Assembly: GCA_029939085.1 (NCBI GenBank)
Contig: JAOZTQ010000033.1
Span: 3,859 to 10,181, forward strand
Direction of reading: 5' to 3'
Length of the DNA: 6,323 bases
Origin: Candidatus Nanopelagicales bacterium
GTDB lineage: Bacteria; Actinomycetota; Actinomycetes; S36-B12; GCA-2699445
The notes beneath the pieces are model-generated. The model was not told the DNA's origin, searched no databases, and saw only the letters and a list, made by a program, of their open reading frames with translations. A program made the position numbers and the translations under genes. Every line of letters starts with the position of its first letter. Within the stretch, counting starts at the first letter, position 1. Shown here piece by piece: positions 1 through 5,422 of the stretch.

Positions 1-236
1 GCACCGGATGGATGTTGAGATACGTTCTGGCCGCCAAAACCCAGCCGGTACTTCTCCCCATCGATCAAGGTCTGCACAGATCGGATATCTGTAAATGGAG
101 GTAGTACTACGACTTCCACCTCGTCGAGGTCCTTATCCGATAGCGAGAAGGCGAGTTTCTGAACAAGTGCAATTGCCTCGAGGTGGTTGAGGTTCATCTT
201 CCAGTTGCCCATCATCACGGGCTTACGATCTGCCAT
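1..236 (-). CDS. tpiA: Triosephosphate isomerase, N-terminal part (runs off window)
   Basis: This is the 5' end of the enzyme that interconverts dihydroxyacetone phosphate and glyceraldehyde 3-phosphate in cytosolic glycolysis and gluconeogenesis. Only 78 complete codons are present; the rest lies beyond base 1. The fragment reads MADRKPVMMGNWKMN, in which Asn11 and Lys13 are the substrate-binding asparagine and catalytic lysine of the family. VVVLPPFTDI (residues 42-51) fits the second beta strand of the TIM barrel, and GGQNVSQHPSG (68-78) is the conserved segment usually written GAQN/D; here Gly69 stands where Ala is usual. The ATG at 236-234 is preceded by GGAGG seven bases upstream. Its A is the last base of the pgk stop codon (TGATG), so translation is probably coupled to pgk. 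The catalytic His and Glu are outside the window, so intactness cannot be judged. Confidence 0.96.
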   Translation of the reverse strand, partial: MADRKPVMMGNWKMNLNHLEAIALVQKLAFSLSDKDLDEVEVVVLPPFTDIRSVQTLIDGEKYRLGFGGQNVSQHPSG

Positions 237-1426
237 CAGCGATCCTCCAACACTGCCAAACCAGGGAGTTGTTTACCCTCCAGGAATTCCAAACTAGCGC
301 CACCACCCGTACTGACGTGAGAGTAGCGATCGTCAGCGATACCAAATGCCCGAATTGCGGCGGCACTATCGCCACCGCCAATGACGGTAAAGCTTGATGT
401 ATCCGCGAGGGCTTCCGCAATGGCTTGCGTGCCCGCCGCAAATGCTGGCATCTCGAAGACCCCCATCGGTCCATTCCACACAACAGTGCGGGCGTCGGCC
501 AACTTCTCGGCAAACAGTTCAATAGTTCGTGGCCCGATGTCCATGCCCATCCAGCCAGCTTCAATGGCATCAGCCGCAACAGTTGCTTTTTCGGCGTCTG
601 GGGAAAACTCCCGAGCCACGACAATATCCACCGGAAGGACAACCTCAACTCCACGATCGGCTGCGTCAGCTAGTACCTGTCGAACGGTTTCTACCTGATC
701 AGCTTCCAGCAGGGAGTCTCCCACCGGATGACCAGCAGCTGCGAGGAAGGTGAAGCACATTCCCCCGCCGACAAGAATCCGGTCGACTCGTGAAAGAAGA
801 TTTCCAATTACGCCCAGTTTGTCGCTGACTTTTGCGCCGCCTAAAACTACTGCGTAGGGACGGTCTGGATCCGATATAAGTCGGTTAAAGACCCGCGACT
901 CGGATTCCACTAACCTTCCAGCAGCGTTGGGGAGTAGCTGCGCAACATCTGTCACGCTGGCTTGTTCACGATGTACGACACCAAAACCATCACTTACATA
1001 TGCATCCGCCAACGACGCTAAATCCGCAGCCAGGCGCTGCCGTTGTTCGCGATCCTTACTCGTCTCACGCGGATCGAACCGAACATTTTCCAGTAACAGA
1101 ATCCCGCCATCATCGAGTGCACTAACAGCCGCCTGTACGTCGGGCCCAGTTAATGCCGGCGAAAATTCCACTGGACGTTGCAAGAGCTCAGACAGCCGAG
1201 TGGCAACCGGCGCTAGCGAAAGTTCCGGCACAATCTTTCCCTTTGGCCGGCCTAGGTGAGCCATCACGACGACTCGAGCACCTCGGTCGGCCAGAGCCGT
1301 CAGCGTGGGAACGCTTGCTCTGATACGACCGTCGTCTGAAATCTCACCAGCAGACATCGGCACATTCAAGTCAGCACGAACAAGTACGCGCTGACCGGAT
1401 ACATCGAGATCATCGATGCTGCGCAT
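236..1426 (-). CDS. pgk: Phosphoglycerate kinase
   Basis: Catalyses transfer of phosphate between 1,3-bisphosphoglycerate and ADP, the first ATP-yielding step of lower glycolysis, in the cytosol. The 396-residue product has the usual bacterial length. Motifs in order: VRADLNVP (16-23) with substrate-binding Asp19 and Asn21, Arg34, HLGRPKG (57-63), ENVRF (113-117), SDGFGVVHR (145-153), GGAKVSDK (196-203), GGGM (220-223), WNGPMGVFE (317-325), the nucleotide-site GGGDS (350-354) and TGGGAS (373-378). Both domains and the hinge are therefore complete. The frame is open four codons further, to a TTG at 1438, but I chose the ATG at 1426 because the GAGG at 1433-1436 lies six bases before it and the TTG overlaps that site. 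The gene starts 12 bases after gap ends and shares one base with tpiA, consistent with a gap-pgk-tpiA operon. Confidence 0.98.
   Translation of the reverse strand: MRSIDDLDVSGQRVLVRADLNVPMSAGEISDDGRIRASVPTLTALADRGARVVVMAHLGRPKGKIVPELSLAPVATRLSELLQRPVEFSPALTGPDVQAAVSALDDGGILLLENVRFDPRETSKDREQRQRLAADLASLADAYVSDGFGVVHREQASVTDVAQLLPNAAGRLVESESRVFNRLISDPDRPYAVVLGGAKVSDKLGVIGNLLSRVDRILVGGGMCFTFLAAAGHPVGDSLLEADQVETVRQVLADAADRGVEVVLPVDIVVAREFSPDAEKATVAADAIEAGWMGMDIGPRTIELFAEKLADARTVVWNGPMGVFEMPAFAAGTQAIAEALADTSSFTVIGGGDSAAAIRAFGIADDRYSHVSTGGGASLEFLEGKQLPGLAVLEDR
244..248 (-). promoter_or_regulatory. Ribosome binding site of tpiA inside the 3' end of pgk
   Basis: GGAGG on the coding strand, seven bases before the tpiA ATG, embedded in the last codons of pgk (Leu-Glu-Asp-Arg). 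It supports the 236 start and independent or coupled re-initiation at the TGATG junction. Confidence 0.8.
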
Positions 1427-1430
1427 AAGA

Positions 1431-1436
1431 CACCTC
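1431..1436 (-). promoter_or_regulatory. Ribosome binding site of pgk (decides the start)
   Basis: On the coding strand the bases read GAGGTG, with the GAGG core six bases before the ATG at 1426. The site lies in the 12-base gap between the gap stop codon and pgk. It argues for the ATG rather than the in-frame TTG at 1438, because that TTG would overlap the site and has no comparable purine run at the right distance. Confidence 0.8.
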
Positions 1437-1438
1437 AA

Positions 1439-2485
1439 CTACAGTGACGCGCCGACGTAACGGGTGAGGTCAACAAGTCGGTTGGAGTAACCCCACTCGT
1501 TGTCATACCAACCCAGCACTTTGGCGCTGGGGCCCATTACCGAGGTGAGTGACGCATCAAATATGCACGAATGTGGATCGGTGACGATATCAGCCGAGAC
1601 GATGGGATCTTCCGTATATTTGAGAATCCCTTGTAGTGGCCCATCAGCTGCCGCCTTGATCGCTGCATTGATTTCGTCAGCTGATGGCTCTTTCTCTAGT
1701 CGCATGGTCAGGTCAGTAGCAGATCCAGTCGGCACTGGTACCCGCATCGCGTAGCCATCCAGTTTCCCCTTTAGCTGGGGCAGCACCAGCCCGATAGCGC
1801 GAGCAGCTCCGGTTGTCGTAGGAATCATGCTGAGAGCCGCAGCACGGGCCCGACGTAGGTCTTTGTGGGGCGCATCCAGAATCACCTGGTCATTGGTGTA
1901 GGCATGGATTGTGGTCATGAAGCCACGCATCAAACCAAAGTTTTCATCCAGAACCATAGCCATGGGAGCAAGACAGTTGGTGGTACATGACGCATTGGAA
2001 ATGATGGAGTCTTTCTCCGGATCGTAATCCTGATGATTCACACCGACCACGATCGTGACGTCCGGGTCTTTCGCAGGTGCGGAAATCAGTACTTTCTTGG
2101 CACCAGCCTCGAGGTGCTTGGCGGCATCATCACGACCCGTGAAGAATCCGGTTGACTCAATCACCAAGTCAACGCCCAAATCTTCCCAAGGAAGATTGGC
2201 TGGATCTCGTTGTGCCGTGACCGCGATGCGCTTTCCATCGACCGTTATGGAGTCCTCTGCGTGAGTGACCTCTTTATCCATCGGACCGAGGAGCGAATCG
2301 TATTTGAGGAGATGCGCCAGAGTGCGGGTGTCGGTCAGATCATTGACCCCAACAATTTCAATACTTTCGCCGGTCAGCGACAGCAGGGCATTGACCACCA
2401 GACCCTGTGATTGTTGCTGATCTACTGCACGAAAGAAGTTGCGTCCAATACGGCCGAAACCGTTAATGCCGACTCTGATGCTCAC
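1439..2485 (-). CDS. gap: Type I glyceraldehyde-3-phosphate dehydrogenase
   Basis: Oxidises glyceraldehyde 3-phosphate to 1,3-bisphosphoglycerate with NAD in the cytosol, feeding the next gene, pgk. The 348-residue protein begins with the Rossmann motif INGFGRIGR (7-15); VNDLTD (47-52) places Asp49 at the end of the second strand, as in NAD-using enzymes. STGFF (111-115), SNASCTTNCLAP (163-174) with catalytic Cys167, HAYTNDQ (194-200) with His194, DAPHKDLRRAR (204-214), VPVPTGSATDLT (249-260) and WYDNEWGYSNR (326-336) are all present, so it should be active. It is about 10-15 residues longer than common family members, because residues 22-41 form an extended segment between the first Rossmann helix and the second strand. 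The start is a GTG at 2485-2483 with a good Shine-Dalgarno sequence (see separate entry). It is the first gene of the glycolytic cluster, after the only true intergenic gap in the window. Confidence 0.98.
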   Translation of the reverse strand: MSIRVGINGFGRIGRNFFRAVDQQQSQGLVVNALLSLTGESIEIVGVNDLTDTRTLAHLLKYDSLLGPMDKEVTHAEDSITVDGKRIAVTAQRDPANLPWEDLGVDLVIESTGFFTGRDDAAKHLEAGAKKVLISAPAKDPDVTIVVGVNHQDYDPEKDSIISNASCTTNCLAPMAMVLDENFGLMRGFMTTIHAYTNDQVILDAPHKDLRRARAAALSMIPTTTGAARAIGLVLPQLKGKLDGYAMRVPVPTGSATDLTMRLEKEPSADEINAAIKAAADGPLQGILKYTEDPIVSADIVTDPHSCIFDASLTSVMGPSAKVLGWYDNEWGYSNRLVDLTRYVGASL

Positions 2486-2490
2486 GAAGA

Positions 2491-2496
2491 CTCCCT
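2491..2496 (-). promoter_or_regulatory. Ribosome binding site of gap (supports a GTG start)
   Basis: Coding-strand AGGGAG, five bases before the GTG at 2485. It fixes the start that gives the protein the normal GAPDH N-terminus (SIRVGINGFG). Confidence 0.8.
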
Positions 2497-2507
2497 ATGT
2501 GAAGTGG

Positions 2508-2532
2508 GTCGTACCGCAGTCTCGCGGTCGAC
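2508..2532 (-). other. Imperfect inverted repeat upstream of gap (possible 5' leader hairpin)
   Basis: On the plus strand GTCG-T-ACCGC (2508-2517) is followed by a six-base loop (AGTCTC) and GCGGTCGAC (2524-2532). Nine base pairs form with one unpaired base at 2512. There is no T run on either side in either direction, so it does not look like a rho-independent terminator. It ends 12 bases before the gap ribosome binding site and, if the candidate -10 at 2542-2547 is real, starts within a few bases of the transcript 5' end. It could be an mRNA-stabilising 5' stem or an operator for a dimeric repressor; the sequence does not tell which. Confidence 0.5.
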
Positions 2533-2541
2533 TACCCCCTG

Positions 2542-2571
2542 ACCCTAGCGAACCATCGCAACGAGTGCGCA
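2542..2571 (-). promoter_or_regulatory. Weak candidate promoter for gap-pgk-tpiA
   Basis: On the coding strand a -10-like TAGGGT (2542-2547) fits the TANNNT pattern common in actinobacteria. At an 18-base spacing there is TGCGCA (2566-2571), which matches only three of six positions of TTGACA. The -10 lies 56 bases upstream of the gap GTG, in the sole intergenic stretch of the window. A promoter is expected here because glycolytic genes normally need higher expression than whiA, but the motif alone is weak and could be chance. Confidence 0.3.
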
Positions 2572-2577
2572 GGCGAG

Positions 2578-3558
2578 TCAGTCCTCAAGCATTTCCTCGG
2601 TGAGACTGGCTTCGGTACCAGGAATACCTTCCTCCACAGCACGTTTGTCAGCCATTGCGAGAAGCCGTCTAATTCGACCAGCTATAGCGTCTTTTGTCAG
2701 GGGCGGTGAAGCGAGCGAACCCAACTCTTCCAAACTCGCTTGTCGGTGCTCAATACGTAGGTTTCCGGCATCTCGCAAATGTTGCGGTACATCGTCACCC
2801 AAAATCTCCAAAGCGCGCTCAACTCGGGCTCCAGCTGCAACAGCCGCACGGGCAGAGCGCCGCAGATTTGCATCGTCGAAATTTGCCAGTCGATTTGCCG
2901 TGGCTCGAACCTCGCGGCGCATCCGACGCTCTTCCCAGGTCAGTCGAGACTGATGGGCCTGCATCCGAGTGAGCATGTCGCCGATGGCATCACCATCGCG
3001 CATCACTACCCGCTCCACACCCCTCACCTCTCGAGCCTTAGAAGCTATTCCCAACCGACGTGCTGCGCCGACCAGAGCTAGTGCGGTCTCTTGACTCGGT
3101 GCGCTGATCTCTAGCGATGAGGAACGGCCAGGTTCGGTGAGAGACCCCCGAGCCATGAAGGCACCGCGCCACACTGACTCCGCATCGCAAGGGGCCCCGG
3201 CCACGACCGAGGGCGGCATACCTCGAACCGGTAGGCCACGACCGTCAACGAGTCCAACTTGTCGAGCCAGCCATTCCCCTCCATCCACAACACGGATGGC
3301 ATACCGAGCACCTCGTCGAATACCGGTTGGTTGCACCACGGACAAGGTCACTTCGTGACCGTATAGATCCGCAATATTGGTCCGAATCCGCCGAGCAATA
3401 GTGCCCGTATCGAACTCAGCCTCTACTACCAACTGCCTATTGATCACGTGCAACTGGCCGCCCACTCGAAGCATGGCAGCCACCTCTGCCTTACGGCAGC
3501 AAGCCTTCGTGACCCGAACTCTGCTGAGCTCATCCTTTACATCGGAAGTCAACGCCAT
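2578..3558 (-). CDS. whiA: DNA-binding protein WhiA
   Basis: WhiA is a DNA-binding protein that in Streptomyces acts with WhiB to switch on sporulation septation; in non-sporulating Gram-positives it affects division and chromosome segregation. The 326-residue product has normal family length. An N-terminal region (1-120) is followed by the LAGLIDADG-homing-endonuclease-like domain, seen as WRGAFMARGSLTEPGRSS (130-147) and the later LGIASKAREVRG (169-180), then the highly conserved ANRLANFDDANLRRS (221-235) that opens the C-terminal helix-turn-helix region with LEELG, LTKDAIAGRIRRLL (287-300). The family is not known to cut DNA. The ATG at 3558 lies ten bases inside the yvcK end, with AGGA seven bases upstream, suggesting coupling. 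The motif match to mycobacterial and streptomycete WhiA is strong from memory. The targets here are unknown, and nothing in the window tells whether the organism sporulates. Confidence 0.97.
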   Translation of the reverse strand: MALTSDVKDELSRVRVTKACCRKAEVAAMLRVGGQLHVINRQLVVEAEFDTGTIARRIRTNIADLYGHEVTLSVVQPTGIRRGARYAIRVVDGGEWLARQVGLVDGRGLPVRGMPPSVVAGAPCDAESVWRGAFMARGSLTEPGRSSSLEISAPSQETALALVGAARRLGIASKAREVRGVERVVMRDGDAIGDMLTRMQAHQSRLTWEERRMRREVRATANRLANFDDANLRRSARAAVAAGARVERALEILGDDVPQHLRDAGNLRIEHRQASLEELGSLASPPLTKDAIAGRIRRLLAMADKRAVEEGIPGTEASLTEEMLED

Positions 3559-4541
3559 GGGGGAATCCTGCCACGCCCGGAAATTTCGGCGAACGCCGCC
3601 GCCAGTAGATCGGGGTCATGCACCCCTGGACCGCCACTAACCGATGACACCGGCCGCAGCATAAGTTCCGCACCCAATAGGTCCTGACAAACGCCAGAAA
3701 GCCCGGAGCTATCGCTGACAACACGGTGGTCAGCAACAACCACATCCACTGGGAACTCCCCGAACTGGTCAATGAGTACCTGCAAATAGCGATCTGGGGT
3801 AAATCCGGTCGTTTCACCACGTTGGGCCACTAAATTGAGCACCAGTATTCGTTTAGCCGAACTTCGTTGAACCGCTTCACGTAGTTCGGGCACCAGTAGC
3901 GGCGCGATCACAGACGTGTACCAGGAACCTGGACCGAGGACGATGACATCGGCGTCCTCCAGCGCTTCCACGGCCTCCGGGCACGCGGGCGGATCTGCTG
4001 GCTCGACTCTGATATTGCGAACTTGGCCAGATGTTTTGGCTACTGCCACCTGTCCGTGAACTTCCGTGATCTGGTTAGGCTTGGTCGGCTCTTGACCCTC
4101 GATATCCGCAACTATTTGCAGCGGGGTCAGCGCAACTGGCAACACTCTCCCCTGAGCATCAAGTAGTGAAGCCACCCAATCGAGCCCCGCGACTATGTCG
4201 CCGGTCTCATCCCACAAGGCTGCAATGAGCAGATTGCCCAGTGCGTGACCATCTAGCTCTCCCGAACCGTGAAATCGGTGTTGGACAACTCGACTCCACG
4301 TCCGCCCCCAGGTGTCATCACCGCACAGGGCTGCCAATGCCATTCGCAGGTCCCCCGGAGGAAGTAGCCCAAATTCGTCGCGAAGGCGACCAGATGAACC
4401 ACCATCATCTGAAACGCCCACAACGGCGGTGAGGTTGTCGGAAACCCGTCGCATGGCGCGCAAAGTGGCGGCGAGACCGTGGCCGCCTCCGATACACGTG
4501 ACTCGGGGGCCGTGTGAGCCGGGAGAGCGCCGCCGGCTCAT
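3549..4541 (-). CDS. yvcK: YvcK/CuvA-family protein (gluconeogenesis factor, CofD-like fold)
   Basis: Member of the UPF0052/CofD-like family. In Bacillus subtilis YvcK is needed for growth on gluconeogenic carbon sources and for normal cell shape, and binds UDP-sugars; the mycobacterial homologue CuvA localises to sites of wall growth. The 330-residue protein shows the nucleotide-fold loop GGGHGL (18-23), VSDDGGSSGRLR (43-54), LPPGDLR (60-66), GHALGNLL (98-105) and LGPGSWYTS (202-210), covering the family from end to end. No signal peptide or membrane segment is seen. The first 12 residues (Arg/Ser/Gly/Pro-rich) precede the first strand and are probably disordered. Its ATG overlaps the rapZ stop by four bases (ATGA), and its 3' end overlaps whiA by ten. 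A true catalytic activity has not been established for the family, so the name describes the phenotype. Confidence 0.95.
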   Translation of the reverse strand: MSRRRSPGSHGPRVTCIGGGHGLAATLRAMRRVSDNLTAVVGVSDDGGSSGRLRDEFGLLPPGDLRMALAALCGDDTWGRTWSRVVQHRFHGSGELDGHALGNLLIAALWDETGDIVAGLDWVASLLDAQGRVLPVALTPLQIVADIEGQEPTKPNQITEVHGQVAVAKTSGQVRNIRVEPADPPACPEAVEALEDADVIVLGPGSWYTSVIAPLLVPELREAVQRSSAKRILVLNLVAQRGETTGFTPDRYLQVLIDQFGEFPVDVVVADHRVVSDSSGLSGVCQDLLGAELMLRPVSSVSGGPGVHDPDLLAAAFAEISGRGRIPPWR

Positions 4542-5422
4542 TCCCGCCCCAGATCGCGATGGGTCACAATCGTTTCTACGCCAGACTTGACCAGACGCGT
4601 GCTGAGGTTTTCCGCCAAGGCCACTGACCGGTGCTTACCACCGGTGCAGCCAATCGCGATCGTGATGTAGCGCTTACCCTCGCGTAAGAAGCCGTCAGAA
4701 ACCAGATCCAACAGGCCGGCGACACCGTCGAGGAACTCTCGAGCCTCAGGGCGCGCGACCACATAATCATTGACGGGAGCCTCTAAGCCGGTCCGCTCTC
4801 GCAGCTCCGCTTCCCAATACGGATTCGGTAAGAACCGCGCATCGAGTACGACGTCGGCGTCTACTGGAATACCGTATTTGAACCCAAAGGACATCACATT
4901 GGCGCGCAACTGGATCTTGTCTTCATCGGGAAATGCTGCTTCGACGCGACGACGCAAGTCATGGACGTTCAATCTGGTCGTATCGACAACAAGGTCTGCC
5001 TCGGCACGTAAGTCACGTAGCAGTACCCGCTCATTCTCAATACCGTCCAAGAGCCGCCGATCTGCCTGCAATGGATGAGGCCGACGACTGCTCTCGAAGC
5101 GGCGTACCAGTGACTCATCACTAGCCTCAAGAAACAGGACTCGTACGTCTGCACCTTCTTCGCGCAGACGCGCCAGTGCATCAGCTAACGCTTCAAAGAC
5201 ATCTCCACCTCGAGCATCAACGACCACCGCCAATCCGGTCAATGTCGCATTGCGAGGTGCGGCCGCTACTGCATCGTGCAGCAGTCGAGGCGGCAAGTTG
5301 TCGATAACGAACCAGCCAAGGTCCTCCAAAGCTCGGGCAGCTGTGGACTTACCCGCACCTGACATTCCGGTGACGACTACGACCTCGGGCCAGTTGACGC
5401 CGCGGTTAGCGTTCTCCATCAT
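4538..5422 (-). CDS. rapZ: RapZ/YvcJ-family P-loop nucleotide-binding protein
   Basis: The 294-residue product has a Walker A motif GMSGAGKST (19-27), then LGWFVIDNLPP (35-45), VVVDARGG, FLEASDESLVRRF and RRPHPL in the N-terminal kinase-like domain. The C-terminal domain shows FGFKYGIP, RFLPNPYW and GCTGGKHRSV (258-267). In E. coli RapZ is an adaptor that brings small RNA GlmZ to RNase E and senses glucosamine-6-phosphate through the C-terminal domain; in Gram-positives the homologue YvcJ binds and hydrolyses nucleotides, and its role is less clear. No GlmZ-type RNA should be assumed here. The frame is open to a TTG at 5443, but I chose the first of two adjacent ATGs (5422) because GGAG lies six bases upstream. 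This gives a 17-base overlap with uvrC, and a four-base overlap with yvcK at the other end, so coupling is likely. Confidence 0.95.
   Translation of the reverse strand: MMENANRGVNWPEVVVVTGMSGAGKSTAARALEDLGWFVIDNLPPRLLHDAVAAAPRNATLTGLAVVVDARGGDVFEALADALARLREEGADVRVLFLEASDESLVRRFESSRRPHPLQADRRLLDGIENERVLLRDLRAEADLVVDTTRLNVHDLRRRVEAAFPDEDKIQLRANVMSFGFKYGIPVDADVVLDARFLPNPYWEAELRERTGLEAPVNDYVVARPEAREFLDGVAGLLDLVSDGFLREGKRYITIAIGCTGGKHRSVALAENLSTRLVKSGVETIVTHRDLGRE

Noticed and set aside
223..654. Open frame of 143 codons on the minus strand inside pgk
   Set aside because: It overlaps pgk in another frame, its translation resembles no family I know, and pgk itself is complete and well supported.
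1429..1433. GACAC, the core reported for Streptomyces WhiA binding, in the gap-pgk junction
   Set aside because: A five-base motif is expected several times by chance in this length; it also occurs inside the coding regions of yvcK and rapZ, and here it overlaps the pgk ribosome binding site, which explains the bases.
2508..2532. Palindrome as a rho-independent terminator for whiA
   Set aside because: No T-rich run follows the stem on either strand, and the stem sits close to the gap ribosome binding site rather than just after the whiA stop.
2600..2953. Plus-strand open frame of 117 codons antisense to whiA
   Set aside because: The product is rich in Arg, Ser and Ala with no recognisable motif, as expected for the antisense of a conserved gene; no ribosome binding site or independent context supports it.
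3132..3175. LAGLIDADG-like domain as a homing endonuclease or intein
   Set aside because: It is the normal internal domain of WhiA; there is no splice junction or insertion, and the family is not known to cleave DNA.
3530..3820. Minus-strand open frame of 96 codons within yvcK
   Set aside because: Shadow frame of yvcK; all family motifs lie in the other frame.
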